The notes under the pieces were generated by a model. That model did not search any database. It was not told where the DNA came from and saw nothing but the letters and a program-made list of their open reading frames with translations. From Stenotrophomonas maltophilia (lineage in GTDB: Bacteria; Pseudomonadota; Gammaproteobacteria; Xanthomonadales; Xanthomonadaceae), in the NCBI RefSeq assembly GCF_004920835.1, contig NZ_QFHO01000015.1, positions 1 through 64,000 of the forward strand: 64,000 bases of DNA, in the 5' to 3' direction. Numbering within the stretch: position 1 is the first letter of the stretch; every line of letters starts with the position of its first letter. Made by a program: the position numbers and the translations under genes. Below, piece after piece: positions 16,594 through 25,421 of the stretch.

Positions 16594-17399
16594 GCGTGAG
16601 GCGCCGCGCCGAAGTGGTCGAGCACCAGCACCTCGCTGCGGCCAGGCGCGTAGCCCTGCTGCAGCCCGCGTGCGACGTAGTCGATGCCGGCTTCGCAGGC
16701 GTTGGCCAGGCTCAGGCCGTTGCACAGCTGCGCGGCGATGGCTGAGGCCAGCGTGCAGCCGGTGCCGTGTGCGTCCAGCGGCAGGCGAGCGTGGATGAAT
16801 TCTTCGCTGCTGACGCCGTCGAAGTAACGGTCGATCACCCGGTTGCCTTCATGCAGGTGCCCGCCCTTGAGCAGTACTGCGCCGGCGCCGAGGCCAAGCA
16901 GTGCGGCAGCGGCCTGTTCGGCGTCATCGCCGTTGCTGATCTTCCGGCCTACCAGCAGTTCTGCTTCGGGGGTATTCGGGGTGATCAGCGTGGCTAGCGG
17001 AATCAGGCGCTCACGCATCGCCTGCAGCGCGCTGTCTTCAAGCAGGCGAGCACCGCTGGTGGCGACCATCACCGGGTCCAGCACCACATGCGGCGGCCGG
17101 TGGCGCTCCAGTGCGTCGGCGACGGCGTTGATCACTTCGGCATTGGCCAGCATGCCGAGTTTCACGGCGTGGATGTCGAAGTCGTCGAAGCAGGCGTCCA
17201 GCTGTGCACGCAGGAAGTCGATCGGTGGCACGTGCACGGCAATGACGCCGCGGGTGTTCTGCGCTGTCAGCGCAGCGATCGCCGAGAGGCCGTGCACGCG
17301 GTGCGCGGCGAAGGCTTTGAGGTCAGCCTGGATGCCGGCGCCGCCGCCGGAATCGGAGCCGGCGATGGTCAGGGCGGAAACGGGAGTGGTCGGGCTCAT
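16590..17399 (-). CDS. thiD: Hydroxymethylpyrimidine/phosphomethylpyrimidine kinase
   Basis: Product of 269 aa, normal for ThiD. It phosphorylates HMP and then HMP-phosphate in thiamine synthesis. The N-terminal signature [20 protein letters not shown], the middle [11 protein letters not shown] and the C-terminal [13 protein letters not shown] (anion hole and catalytic Cys) are all present. The start at 17399 is chosen because sequence upstream is a SMAG repeat and not protein-like. The following alpha/beta hydrolase is translationally coupled. No other thiamine gene is nearby and no TPP riboswitch is evident in the 60-bp leader. Confidence 0.95.
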   Translation of the reverse strand: MSPTTPVSALTIAGSDSGGGAGIQADLKAFAAHRVHGLSAIAALTAQNTRGVIAVHVPPIDFLRAQLDACFDDFDIHAVKLGMLANAEVINAVADALERHRPPHVVLDPVMVATSGARLLEDSALQAMRERLIPLATLITPNTPEAELLVGRKISNGDDAEQAAAALLGLGAGAVLLKGGHLHEGNRVIDRYFDGVSSEEFIHARLPLDAHGTGCTLASAIAAQLCNGLSLANACEAGIDYVARGLQQGYAPGRSEVLVLDHFGAAPHA

Positions 17400-17431
17400 C
17401 AGGTGATTGTGCCGTGGTCCAGCAGGGGAAG

Positions 17432-17454
17432 GTAGATCCACGCCATGCGTGGAT
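17432..17454. repeat. SMAG unit
   Basis: A GTAG end followed by the palindrome ATCCACGCCATGCGTGGAT, between thiD and the yoaK-like gene. It is the same subfamily as the unit at 15010-15032. Confidence 0.75.
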
Positions 17455-17463
17455 GCCTTTGAT

Positions 17464-18132
17464 TCAATGCCGCCAGCGCGCCCACTGCTGGTACACCACA
17501 TAGCCCAGCCCTGTCAGCCCGGTCAGCAGGGCGGGGGCGAGAAGGGCGTCGTACTGCCAGCGCATGAACAGCCAGGCGCCGATGACGCCGCCGGCGAGGA
17601 AGCCGCTGATGATCAGGCCGCTGAGGGTCAGTCGGCGCACCTGCAACGGCAACCCGCGCAGCAGGTGGCCGAGGCCGATGCCGAGGTCGGTGAACATGCC
17701 GCTGAGGTGGGTGGTGCGCACCACCGCGCCACTGAAGGTGGTAGCCATCGCGTTCTGCAGGCCGCAGGCCATGGCGGCGGCCAGCGCACCCCAGATCTGA
17801 TGCTGTTCGAACAGCGGGATGGCGACCAGCAGCAGTGCCGATTCCAGTGCCAGCGCCACGCCATAGCGGCGGCCAAGCTGCAGGGCACTGTCCTGGATCA
17901 GCAGGCCGCTGAGCATCGCGCCCAGCGCGAACGCGATCAGCAGCCCCCACAGGTGGCCGACCGCACGCCAGTCGCCCTGTGCCAGCGCCATGCCCAACTG
18001 GCTGGTGCTGCCGGTCATGTGGCTGACGGCCTGGTGTTCGAACCCCAGGAAGCCAACCACATTGACCATGCCGGCCACGCATGAAAGCGCGACCGCGCCG
18101 ATCCAGACCCAGGTGGGCAGGCGTATTCCCAT
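17464..18132 (-). CDS. YoaK/DUF1275 family membrane protein
   Basis: Product of 222 aa with about six hydrophobic segments. The first helix ends in AGMVNVVGFLGFEHQAVSHMTG, followed by STSQLGMAL, the conserved N-terminal pattern of DUF1275 (YoaK) inner-membrane proteins, whose function is unknown. The ATG at 18132 is preferred over an upstream extension that is only a shadow of the next gene. It lies 13 bp downstream of a lipoprotein gene on the same strand, so co-transcription is likely. Confidence 0.85.
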   Translation of the reverse strand: MGIRLPTWVWIGAVALSCVAGMVNVVGFLGFEHQAVSHMTGSTSQLGMALAQGDWRAVGHLWGLLIAFALGAMLSGLLIQDSALQLGRRYGVALALESALLLVAIPLFEQHQIWGALAAAMACGLQNAMATTFSGAVVRTTHLSGMFTDLGIGLGHLLRGLPLQVRRLTLSGLIISGFLAGGVIGAWLFMRWQYDALLAPALLTGLTGLGYVVYQQWARWRH

Positions 18133-18145
18133 CGGCGGGGCCCCC

Positions 18146-18652
18146 TCAGGGCCCGCCGAAGCCGCCGTTGAACTGCAGCTCGCTGAAGGTGTTGCTGGCG
18201 GGATCGAACACGGCGCCCCAGAACTGCGTGCCGCCATCGCAGACGCGGATCGCCTTACGGGCCGGATTGATGCTGCCATCGTCAGGCAGGTGGAAGGCGT
18301 TGATGTAGATCAGCCGCTTGCCTGCGCTTTCTATGCCGACGTACTGGCGATCGAAGTCCAGCACCTTCGGAACCTGTGCTTCCAGCGAAGGCAGCTTCGC
18401 TTCCAGCTGGTCGATCTGCTGCCGGCTGGGTGCCCAGTAGCCGCTGACCCGCCCGGCCTCGCGGCCGGGGCTGGCGCGCGAGCAGGTGTCGAGCACCTGC
18501 GCGGCGATGATCGGGCGGGTGACCACCCAGGACTGGCCGGTACGCTCTGCGGTCGGCACGCTGGCCGGGCCGCGCGTGGTGGTGCAGGCGCCGAGCACGG
18601 CTGCGAGGGTGATCGCAGCCGTGGGCAGCAGCAGGCGGGTGCAGCGGTTCAC
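18146..18652 (-). CDS. Small lipoprotein of unknown function
   Basis: Product of 168 aa starting at GTG 18652, which overlaps the TGA of phoH (GTGA). The signal VNRCTRLLLPTAAITLAAVLGAC ends in lipobox LGAC, so it should be a lipid-anchored envelope protein. The mature part has no recognised domain; it contains DFDRQYVGIESAGKRLIYIN and a C-terminal Phe/Gly-rich tail, and reads like a small secreted beta domain. Tight coupling to phoH is noteworthy but does not reveal its role. Confidence 0.75.
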   Translation of the reverse strand: MNRCTRLLLPTAAITLAAVLGACTTTRGPASVPTAERTGQSWVVTRPIIAAQVLDTCSRASPGREAGRVSGYWAPSRQQIDQLEAKLPSLEAQVPKVLDFDRQYVGIESAGKRLIYINAFHLPDDGSINPARKAIRVCDGGTQFWGAVFDPASNTFSELQFNGGFGGP

Positions 18653-20049
18653 AACACCTCCGAGGCGTAGTCGGCCAGGCGCGAGCGCTCGCCACGACGT
18701 AGTGTGATGTGCGCGCTGTGCGGCCAGTTCTTGAAACGGTCGACCGCGTAGGTCAGGCCCGAGGTGGTCTCGGTCAGGTACGGGGTGTCGATCTGCTCGA
18801 CGTTGCCCAGGCAGACGATCTTGGTGCCGGGGCCGGCACGGGTGATCAGCGTCTTCATCTGCTTCGGGGTGAGGTTCTGCGCCTCGTCCAGGATCAGGTA
18901 GCGCGACAGGAAGGTGCGGCCGCGCATGAAGTTCATCGAGCGGATCTTGATGCGGCTGGCGAGCAGGTCGTTGGTGGCCTGGCGGCCCCAGGTGCCGCCT
19001 TCCTGGTTGTGCGTGAGCACTTCCAGGTTGTCGGTCAACGCGCCCATCCATGGCGTCATTTTCTCTTCCTCGGTGCCGGGCAGGAAGCCGATGTCTTCGC
19101 CGACGCTGACGGTGGCGCGGGTCATGATGATCTCGCGATAGCGCTGCTGGTCCATCGTCTGTGCCAGGCCGGCGGCGAGGGCCAGCAGGGTCTTGCCGGT
19201 ACCGGCGGTGCCGAGCAGGGTGACGAAGTCGATTTCCGGGTCCATCAGCGCATTGAGCGCGAAGTTCTGTTCGCGGTTGCGCGCGCTGATGCCCCATACG
19301 GCGTGACTGCCGTGGCGGAAATCATCGACCAGCGACAGCACCACCTTGCCATCGCCGACCACGCGGCTGACGCGCAGCTCGACTTCGTCTTCGCCGGGCA
19401 GGTAGACGTACTGGTTCGGGTACCACTCTTCGCCGTCCTGCGCCTGGATTTCGTAATGGGTACGGCCCTTGTCGCTCCAGCTGCGCAGGTCATCGCCGTG
19501 GCGCTTCCAGAAGTCTTCCGGCAGCTCGGTGGCGCCGGTGTAGAGCAGGCTGAAATCATCCAGAGCGCGGTCGTTCTCGTAGTCCTCGGACACGATGCCG
19601 GCGATCGCTGCCTTGATCCGCAGGTTGATGTCCTTGGAAACGAACACCACCGGGATCTCAGGTGTCTCTTCCTTCAGGGCCAGGATCGCGCCGAGGATGG
19701 CGTTGTCCGGGATCACCTTGCCGAAGCTCTTGCCGGCGTCGAAATGGCTGGTCTGGAAGCGCAGCAGGCCCACGCTCTGCTTGCCGCGCAGCTGCAGGCC
19801 CTGCGGCCGCTGCAGCGGAATGCCGTCGGCCAGGTTGTCCAGGCCCGAGGCCTGCACCAGCTCGTTGAGGAAGCGGCTGACCTGGCGCGCATTGCGGCTC
19901 GCCTCGGTGGTGCCCTTCTTGCCGTTGTCCAACTCCTCGATCACCTGCATGGGCAGGTAGACGTCGTGCTCCTCGAATTTGAACAGCGCGGTGGGATCGT
20001 GCATCAGCACGTTGGTATCCAGCACGTAGATGCGCTTGCCTCGGGTCAT
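18649..20049 (-). CDS. PhoH family ATPase with N-terminal PIN domain
   Basis: Product of 466 aa with two domains. Residues 6-140 form a PIN-type nuclease domain (YVLDTNVLMHDP at the start, later VFVSKDINLRIKA), with acidic residues for metal binding. The C-terminal half is a PhoH ATPase: Walker A LLGTAGTGKTLLALAAG, Walker B LILDEAQNLTP and the sensor segment GPGTKIVCLGN. The fused architecture is that of PhoH2/YlaK proteins, which act as RNA helicase and RNase in mycobacteria. The role here is unproven but RNA-related processing is the best inference. Confidence 0.9.
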   Translation of the reverse strand: MTRGKRIYVLDTNVLMHDPTALFKFEEHDVYLPMQVIEELDNGKKGTTEASRNARQVSRFLNELVQASGLDNLADGIPLQRPQGLQLRGKQSVGLLRFQTSHFDAGKSFGKVIPDNAILGAILALKEETPEIPVVFVSKDINLRIKAAIAGIVSEDYENDRALDDFSLLYTGATELPEDFWKRHGDDLRSWSDKGRTHYEIQAQDGEEWYPNQYVYLPGEDEVELRVSRVVGDGKVVLSLVDDFRHGSHAVWGISARNREQNFALNALMDPEIDFVTLLGTAGTGKTLLALAAGLAQTMDQQRYREIIMTRATVSVGEDIGFLPGTEEEKMTPWMGALTDNLEVLTHNQEGGTWGRQATNDLLASRIKIRSMNFMRGRTFLSRYLILDEAQNLTPKQMKTLITRAGPGTKIVCLGNVEQIDTPYLTETTSGLTYAVDRFKNWPHSAHITLRRGERSRLADYASEVL

Positions 20050-20133
20050 CGTCGATTCCTGGTTACGGACAGGGGAAAACCATCACGGCCTGCTGCGGGG
20101 CAGGGTGATGGCAGACACAGTAGGCAGTGGGAC

Positions 20134-20613
20134 TCACTTGGACTGGGAGGCCTTCAGTTCGGCGAGAACGGCATCGGCATGGCCGGCGACCTTGACCTTG
20201 CGCCAGGACTGCACGATGCGGCTGTCGGGGGAAATCAGGAAGGTGCTGCGCTCGATGCCACGTACCTGCTTGCCGTACATGTTCTTCATCTTGATCACGT
20301 CGAAGGCGCTGCACAGCGCTTCGTCGCCATCGCTGACCAGCGGGAACGCAAAGCCCTGCTTGGCACAGAAATTGTCGTGCGACTTCACCGAATCGCGCGA
20401 GACGCCGAGCACGACTGCGCCTGCCTTCCTGAACTTCGGCAGCAGCGCGTTGAAGTCGATGCCTTCGGTGGTGCAGCCGGGGGTGCTGTCTTTCGGGTAG
20501 AAGTACAGCACCAGCCATTGGCCGGCGTAGTCGCCGAGGGTGGCCTGTTCGCCGCCGGACAGTGCCAGCGGCAGGGAAAGAGTGGTGCTGTCCAGGGTGT
20601 CGCCGTTGTTCAT
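20134..20613 (-). CDS. bcp: Peroxiredoxin, Bcp/PrxQ family
   Basis: Product of 159 aa from ATG 20613, preceded by AAGGA. Thioredoxin-fold peroxiredoxin that reduces H2O2 and organic hydroperoxides in the cytoplasm. The peroxidatic cysteine is Cys47 in YPKDSTPGCTTEG. The usual resolving cysteine five residues later is replaced by Ile52, so this is a one-cysteine member, or it uses one of the later cysteines (NFCAKQG, ALCSAFD). It lies next to gcvR on the same strand, the gcvR-bcp pairing known from E. coli. Confidence 0.92.
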   Translation of the reverse strand: MNNGDTLDSTTLSLPLALSGGEQATLGDYAGQWLVLYFYPKDSTPGCTTEGIDFNALLPKFRKAGAVVLGVSRDSVKSHDNFCAKQGFAFPLVSDGDEALCSAFDVIKMKNMYGKQVRGIERSTFLISPDSRIVQSWRKVKVAGHADAVLAELKASQSK

Positions 20614-20691
20614 GAGGTCCTTCTGTCGAGCCTGGGTTCTTTCCAAGACAATTGCATGAAACGCCACGCGCCTGTGAGAGGCGCGCGAAAT

Positions 20692-21252
20692 TCAGAACTT
20701 CATCGGGTCCATGATCGCGTCCAGGTTCAAGTGGTCGCAGAACTCGAGGAAATCGTCGCGCAGCGCGGCGATGTGCATGTTGGCCGGCACGCCGATGGTG
20801 ACCTGCGCGCTGAACATTTCCGCACCGGTCTGCATGGCGCGGTAACGCGTGCTCTGCAGGCTCTCGATGGTGATGCCCTGGCGGTCGAAGAAGTCGGCCA
20901 GCTGGAACAGGATGCCCGGCTTGTCGGCGGCGATCACCTCCACGATGTACGGCAGCAGGTTGGACTGCGCCTGCTTGGCAGCGGTGCGGTACCAGACCAG
21001 CTTCAGGCCTTCTTCGCGCTCCAGCCGGGTCAGCATCGCTTCCAGCTTGGCCACCGAATCCCAGGAGCCGGTGGCCAGGGCGGTGACGGACACATCGCGA
21101 CCGACCGTGGCCAGGCGCGCGTCCACCAGATTGCAGCCGCTGTCGGCAATGCGGCGGGTGACGGACAGCAGGGGGGACTCCGGATGCGTCGTATAGGCGT
21201 TGATCAGGAGGTGGTTTTCGCTCGGCGCGGGGCGCGGGGTGGTGTCGGTCAA
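20692..21252 (-). CDS. gcvR: Glycine cleavage system regulator GcvR (two ACT domains)
   Basis: Product of 186 aa if translation starts at TTG 21252, matching the length of E. coli GcvR (190 aa); the open frame reaches 21354 but the extra residues are not family-like. Two ACT-type domains are visible (LLINAYTTHPESPLLSVTRRI and IVEVIAADKPGILFQLADFF). In E. coli GcvR binds glycine and restrains the activator GcvA. A GGAA sequence lies about 8 nt upstream of the TTG. Divergent from dapA, as in E. coli. Confidence 0.85.
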   Translation of the reverse strand: MTDTTPRPAPSENHLLINAYTTHPESPLLSVTRRIADSGCNLVDARLATVGRDVSVTALATGSWDSVAKLEAMLTRLEREEGLKLVWYRTAAKQAQSNLLPYIVEVIAADKPGILFQLADFFDRQGITIESLQSTRYRAMQTGAEMFSAQVTIGVPANMHIAALRDDFLEFCDHLNLDAIMDPMKF

Positions 21253-21416
21253 GGCGATTCCGGGTAATGCATGCGTTAGTCTGAATGCCCGCCAGAGGCG
21301 GGGATCCACCGGTGTCCAGCATACTTGCCCGTGGTTTCGCGCCGCAAGTAACATTCAGGTCGCCCCCGGCCTTTCGTGGCGGGCGTTTTCCCTTTCCAGC
21401 CAAGAGCAGCACGTCC

Positions 21417-22310
21417 TTGTCCCTTTCCGGCCTCATCACCGCGCTGGCGACCCCGTTCCGGGCCGACGGCGCCCTCGATCCCGACGGTTGGCAGCGCCTG
21501 CTGCACCTGCAACTGGAAGGTGGCGTCCATGGCGTTGTCGTAGCTGGCTCGACCGGCGAAGCGGCAACCCTCACCGATGCCGAGTACGACCAGCTGCTGG
21601 CCAGCGCGGTCGAGCGTATCGGCGGCCGCATTCCGGTCATGGCCGGTACCGGCCTGTCGGGCACCGGCAAAACCATCGAACAGACCCGCCGCGCCGCCGC
21701 GCTCGGTGCCAGCCACGCGCTGGTGGTCACCCCGCCGTACGTGCGGCCGACCCAGGCCGGATTGATCGCGCACTACCGTGCCGTTGCCGACCAGGGCGGG
21801 TTGCCGGTCGTGCTGTACAACGTGCCTGGCCGTACCGGTTGCGACATGCAGCCGGAGACCGTGGCCGAGCTGGCCAGCCATCCCAACATCGTCGGCATCA
21901 AGGAGGCCGTGGGTGACACTGGCCGGGTGCAGGCGCTGCTGGCGCTGCGCAGCGCGCAGTTCGCCGTGCTCAGTGGCGATGACGGTACTGCCGCGCGTTC
22001 GATCCGGGCTGGCATCGATGGCCTGATCTCGGTCGGTTCCAATGTGCTGCCGGGCGCCTACCGCCGGATGTGCGAGCTGGCGGCCGCCCACGACCACGAA
22101 GCTACCGAATCATGGGATGCGCGCCTGCAGCCGTTCCATGAGTTCTGTGGCGTCGAGCCGAATCCGATCCCGGTCAAGGCGCTGCTGCGCCGCATCGGCA
22201 TCGGCCACGACCTGCGCCTGCCGCTGCTGCCGTTGTCGGCAGCGCATCATCGGGCTGCCGATCACCTTGCCGGCGACATCGCCGCCCTCGAAGCCCTTTC
22301 CAGCCACTGA
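21417..22310 (+). CDS. dapA: 4-hydroxy-tetrahydrodipicolinate synthase
   Basis: Product of 297 aa from TTG at 21417, giving the family N-terminus (M)[14 protein letters not shown]. It condenses pyruvate with aspartate semialdehyde, the first step of the lysine and diaminopimelate branch. Markers are [17 protein letters not shown], the catalytic Tyr in [14 protein letters not shown] and the Schiff-base lysine in [11 protein letters not shown]. The gene is followed 32 bp later by a BamC-like lipoprotein, the dapA-bamC arrangement of E. coli. Both dapA and the divergent gcvR appear to use TTG starts. Confidence 0.95.
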   Translation: MSLSGLITALATPFRADGALDPDGWQRLLHLQLEGGVHGVVVAGSTGEAATLTDAEYDQLLASAVERIGGRIPVMAGTGLSGTGKTIEQTRRAAALGASHALVVTPPYVRPTQAGLIAHYRAVADQGGLPVVLYNVPGRTGCDMQPETVAELASHPNIVGIKEAVGDTGRVQALLALRSAQFAVLSGDDGTAARSIRAGIDGLISVGSNVLPGAYRRMCELAAAHDHEATESWDARLQPFHEFCGVEPNPIPVKALLRRIGIGHDLRLPLLPLSAAHHRAADHLAGDIAALEALSSH

Positions 22311-22342
22311 CCTTCCGTCTTGGTCTGACCCAGGAGATTCAC

Positions 22343-22858
22343 ATGCGTCAATCCGTTTCCACTGTCCGCGTGCTGTCCTACGCCCTGCTTGCTGTGGCCG
22401 TCGCCGCCGGCACCACTGGTTGCTTCAAGCGTGGCGTCAAGGGCGACTATGCCCTGGCCCCGGAAATGCGTCCGCTGGAAGTGCCGCCGGACCTGAACCT
22501 GCCGGCGACCACCGGTGATAACAAGGTGCCGACGCTGGCGTCGGCGACCAAGCCGGCTGCGCCGGTTGCGGCGGCTCCGGCTGTGGGCAACACCGGTTTC
22601 ACCATTGCCGGTGGCAAGGATGAAGCCTTCGCCAAGGTCGGTACCGCGCTGGAAGGCGTGGAAGGCGTGACCATCGCCAGCCGCGCGCAGCTGCTGGGCT
22701 CGTACGATGTAGCCTATGAAGGCAGCAACTTCCTGGTGCGTGTGGTTGCCGTCGACGCCGGCGCGTACATTTCCGCGGTCGACCCGCGTGGCCTGCCGGC
22801 CACCGCCGAGGCCCCGGTGAAGCTGATCGCCGCGCTGAAGGCGAAGCTGGCGCAGTAA
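22343..22858 (+). CDS. BamC-like outer-membrane lipoprotein (short form)
   Basis: Product of 171 aa. The signal ends in lipobox GTTGC. The mature N-terminus holds APEMRPLEVPPDLNLPATTG, the conserved unstructured BamC motif that binds BamD, followed by an Ala/Pro linker and a single globular domain. E. coli BamC has about 344 aa with two helix-grip domains, so this protein seems to keep the lariat and one domain. BamC is an accessory of the outer-membrane protein assembly complex. Position after dapA supports the call. Confidence 0.8.
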   Translation: MRQSVSTVRVLSYALLAVAVAAGTTGCFKRGVKGDYALAPEMRPLEVPPDLNLPATTGDNKVPTLASATKPAAPVAAAPAVGNTGFTIAGGKDEAFAKVGTALEGVEGVTIASRAQLLGSYDVAYEGSNFLVRVVAVDAGAYISAVDPRGLPATAEAPVKLIAALKAKLAQ

Positions 22859-22901
22859 GCGCGGGTCGGGTGGGGGCGGGCCCAGGTCCGCACCTGCCCG
22901 G

Positions 22902-22976
22902 GTAGAGGCCGACCTTGGTCGGCGCTTCTGTGCCAACCAAGGTTGGCACCTACCGGATCTTGCGGTTGGCACCTAC
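22902..22976. repeat. SMAG cluster
   Basis: A GTAG unit at 22902-22925 faces an inverted unit at 22931-22953 (ends in CTAC), followed by a half copy GGTTGGCACCTAC at 22964-22976 and a decayed copy near 22987. Confidence 0.75.
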
Positions 22977-23010
22977 CGGATCGCGCGGTTGGTATCTGCC
23001 GAGCAACGAG

Positions 23011-23035
23011 AAAGGGCGCCATGGGCGCCCTTTTC
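23011..23035. terminator. Bidirectional terminator between bamC-like gene and fdxA
   Basis: A 10-bp stem AAAGGGCGCC / GGCGCCCTTT with a 3-nt loop, T-run on the plus side and A-run on the left, between convergent genes. Confidence 0.85.
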
Positions 23036-23055
23036 CTTGCTGCAACAAGCGCTTC

Positions 23056-23379
23056 TCAGCGCTCCAGCAGCTTCAGCTTGTCCGGCTTGCCGTCCCATTC
23101 GCCGGCGTCGGCAGGCGGGTCCTTGCGCACGGTCAGCACCGGCCATTCTTTGGCCAGCTCGGCATTGAGGGCGACGAAGCCTTCCTGGCCGGCGGGGACA
23201 TCATCCTCCGGGAAGATCGCATTGACCGGGCACTCCGGTTCGCAGAGGGTGCAGTCGATGCACTCATCCGGGTCGATCACCAGGAAGTTCGGGCCTTCGT
23301 GGAAACAATCCACGGGGCACACTTCCACGCAATCGGTGTGTTTGCACTTGATGCAGTTTTCGGTGACGACAAAGGGCAT
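23056..23379 (-). CDS. fdxA: Seven-iron ferredoxin FdxA
   Basis: Product of 107 aa, the exact size class of the [3Fe-4S][4Fe-4S] ferredoxins. The N-terminal half holds Cys9, Cys12, Cys17 and Cys21 ([20 protein letters not shown]) and Cys40, 43, 46, 50 ([17 protein letters not shown]), followed by a C-terminal extension [13 protein letters not shown] typical of FdxA. It is a cytoplasmic low-potential electron carrier. Apparently monocistronic, with its own terminator. Confidence 0.95.
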   Translation of the reverse strand: MPFVVTENCIKCKHTDCVEVCPVDCFHEGPNFLVIDPDECIDCTLCEPECPVNAIFPEDDVPAGQEGFVALNAELAKEWPVLTVRKDPPADAGEWDGKPDKLKLLER

Positions 23380-23570
23380 GGGCTGGGGGTGGATCGATTC
23401 CTGAACCCGACAATTCTAGAACAGGTTGGCCCCCGGTGTCGGCGCAGGGCGGAAAACGGGCGTCTGGCAGGCCCGGCCGTGGCCGGTTGGCGGCAGGGCA
23501 ACGCCCATGCGACGCTGTGGCGTAGCCGGTCATCCGTGATGGCCGGTACCCCTTCCCAGCAGGTACGTCC

Positions 23571-24995
23571 ATGTCCCAGATCCAGACCGGATCCGCCTTG
23601 CACCGTGGTGAGAACACCGCGTTCATCGTCCTGATCAGCTGCGTGGCCACCCTCGGTGGATTCCTGTTCGGCTTCGACAGTGGTGTCATCAACGGCACGG
23701 TCGACGGCCTGCGCCAGGCCTTCAATTCCAGTGAGGCGGCGCTGGGCTTCGAAGTCGCCTCGATGCTGCTGGGCTGCGCGATCGGTGCATTCCTGGCCGG
23801 TTGGCTGGGCGACCGCCTGGGCCGTCGCGGCGTACTGATCGTGTCCGCGCTGTTGTTCCTGATATCGGCGCTGGGTGCCGGTGCTGCCCATGCCTCCTGG
23901 CTGTTCATCGCCGCTCGCGTACTCGGCGGGTTCGCAGTGGGCGCGGCCAGTGTGATGTCGCCGGCCTACATCGCCGAGGTGGCGTCGGCACGCTATCGCG
24001 GTCGCCTGGCCACGGTGCAGCAGATGGCGATCATCTGCGGCCTGTTTGCCGCCTTCCTCAGCAATTACCTGCTGGCCCGTGCCGCCGGGGCCTCCACCGA
24101 GCCATTGTGGCTGGGGCATGAGGCCTGGCGCTGGATGTTCTGGATGCAGGCGCTGCCGTCGGGTCTGTTCCTGCTGCTGTTGCTGGTGATCCCGGAGAGC
24201 CCGCGTTTCCTGGTGCTGAAGGGCCGGCAGGCGCAGGCAGGGGTGGTGCTGGCACGGTTGTATGGCGATGGTGCGGCGGCGGCCAAGCAGGCCGAGATCG
24301 AAGCCAGCCTGGCCCAGGACCAGCACAAGCCGCGCTTCGGCGATCTGCTCGACAAGGCCACCGGCAAACTGCGCCCGATCCTCTGGGTGGGCATCGGCCT
24401 GGCGATGTTCCAGCAGCTGGTCGGCATCAACGTGGTGTTCTACTACGGCGCAGTGCTGTGGCAGGCGGTGGGCTTCTCGGAAAGCGACGCGTTGCTGATC
24501 AATGTGCTGTCCGGTGGACTGAGCATCGGTGCCTGCCTGCTGACCGTGCTGCTGATCGACCGCATCGGACGCAAGCCGCTGCTGTGGATCGGCTCGGTCG
24601 GCATGTCGGGGGCGCTGGTGTTGATGGTGGTCGCCTTCGCCAGCGGCAGCCTGGTCGACGGTCGCCTGCAGCTGTCCGATGGCATGGGCAGGCTGGCCCT
24701 GGTTGCGGCCAATGCCTACGTGGTGTTCTTCAACATGTCCTGGGGCCCGGTGATGTGGGTGATGCTGGGCGAAATGTTCCCCAACCAGATCCGCGGCCCG
24801 GCGCTGGCGGTGGCGGGTGCGGCGCAATGGACCTCGAACTTCGCCATCACCGTGACCTTCCCGATGCTGCTGGCTGGCATTGGCCTGGCCGGTGCCTACG
24901 GCATCTATATGGTCGTGGCGATCCTTTCGATCTTCTTCGTCGTCCGCTACGTGCGTGAGACCAAGGGCAAGGAACTGGAGCAGATGGAAGGCTGA
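23571..24995 (+). CDS. Sugar porter, MFS (glucose/galactose/xylose type)
   Basis: Product of 474 aa with 12 predicted membrane helices. Sugar-porter signatures are present: GGFLFGFDSGVINGTVDGL in helix 1, GDRLGRRG in loop 2-3, IPESPRFLVLKGRQ after helix 6 and DRIGRKPLLW in loop 8-9, with QQLVGINVVFYYGAVLW in helix 7. These define the GLUT/XylE/GalP proton-sugar symporters. The exact sugar is unknown; with the Entner-Doudoroff operon elsewhere in the window, glucose or fructose uptake is plausible. It is a single gene, divergent from fdxA, and does not carry the LacI-type operator. Confidence 0.9.
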   Translation: MSQIQTGSALHRGENTAFIVLISCVATLGGFLFGFDSGVINGTVDGLRQAFNSSEAALGFEVASMLLGCAIGAFLAGWLGDRLGRRGVLIVSALLFLISALGAGAAHASWLFIAARVLGGFAVGAASVMSPAYIAEVASARYRGRLATVQQMAIICGLFAAFLSNYLLARAAGASTEPLWLGHEAWRWMFWMQALPSGLFLLLLLVIPESPRFLVLKGRQAQAGVVLARLYGDGAAAAKQAEIEASLAQDQHKPRFGDLLDKATGKLRPILWVGIGLAMFQQLVGINVVFYYGAVLWQAVGFSESDALLINVLSGGLSIGACLLTVLLIDRIGRKPLLWIGSVGMSGALVLMVVAFASGSLVDGRLQLSDGMGRLALVAANAYVVFFNMSWGPVMWVMLGEMFPNQIRGPALAVAGAAQWTSNFAITVTFPMLLAGIGLAGAYGIYMVVAILSIFFVVRYVRETKGKELEQMEG

Positions 24996-25112
24996 CGGCT
25001 GGCCTGCCGCCTCTCGACACATTTCGTGTGGCGGACGCAGGTCTGCGGGTCGGGATTGAGTTGGCTGCGGAGGAGCGAGGCTGTTCGTGCCGCCGTCGCG
25101 GAAAACTGTAAG

Positions 25113-25194
25113 GAGGGGGCGGGCCACCCTGGCCTGGACCGTTGGCGCCATGGATGGGCTTTTGCGTGTCCAGGCCAGGGTGGCCCGCCCCCTC
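25113..25194 (+). repeat. Variable-stem hairpin element 3 (short core)
   Basis: A perfect 27-bp inverted repeat (25113-25139 with 25168-25194) encloses only 28 nt. The loop keeps CCATGGATGGG and the end TTGCGT, matching the second half of the shared 52-nt core, so one of the two small hairpins is missing. The stem sequence is unrelated to the other elements except for its G-rich outer end. Confidence 0.75.
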
Positions 25195-25258
25195 AAACGC
25201 AGAAGCAGGCAGGCGCCACAGCGACCAAGCACCCGACGCCACAAACCCAGGAAAACAG

Positions 25259-25284
25259 AAAAGCCCGCACAAGGCGGGCTTTTT
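25259..25284 (-). terminator. Terminator of tRNA-Glu
   Basis: AAAAGCCCGC, 5-nt loop, GCGGGCTTTT: a 10-bp stem ending in T on both strands, 20 bp beyond the tRNA 3' end. Confidence 0.85.
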
Positions 25285-25303
25285 CGGTTCCTGCTGCGGC
25301 GAC

Positions 25304-25378
25304 TGGTGCTCCCTAGGGGACTCGAACCCCTGTTTTAGCCTTGAGAGGGCCACGTCCTAACCACTAGACGAAGGGAGC
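25304..25378 (-). tRNA. tRNA-Glu(CTC)
   Basis: 75 nt on the minus strand with encoded CCA. Acceptor GCTCCCT pairs with AGGGAGC. The anticodon loop CTCTCAA gives anticodon CTC, reading GAG. The T-arm GGGGTTCGAGTCCCC is perfect. A CTC species supplements tRNA-Glu(TTC) in high-GC genomes. Confidence 0.92.
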
Positions 25379-25421
25379 AGTGTGTCGCTGCCGATGCAGG
25401 AGCGCTAGTATATGCACCTCG

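Larger units (their letters stand above)
24996..25303. other. 308-bp gap with hairpin element 3 and a terminator
   Basis: No gene is supported here. The gap holds variable-stem hairpin element 3 and the tRNA-Glu terminator; nothing else is recognisable at 24996-25110. Confidence 0.8.

Noticed and set aside
17400..17463. A TPP riboswitch ahead of thiD
   Set aside because: The leader is about 60 bp before the next gene, consists largely of a SMAG unit, and lacks a THI-box core such as CUGAGA.
23277..25244. A 655-codon minus-strand frame opposite the sugar porter
   Set aside because: His/Gln/Arg-rich antisense shadow of a clear 12-helix transporter; it also runs through fdxA sequence and a repeat element.
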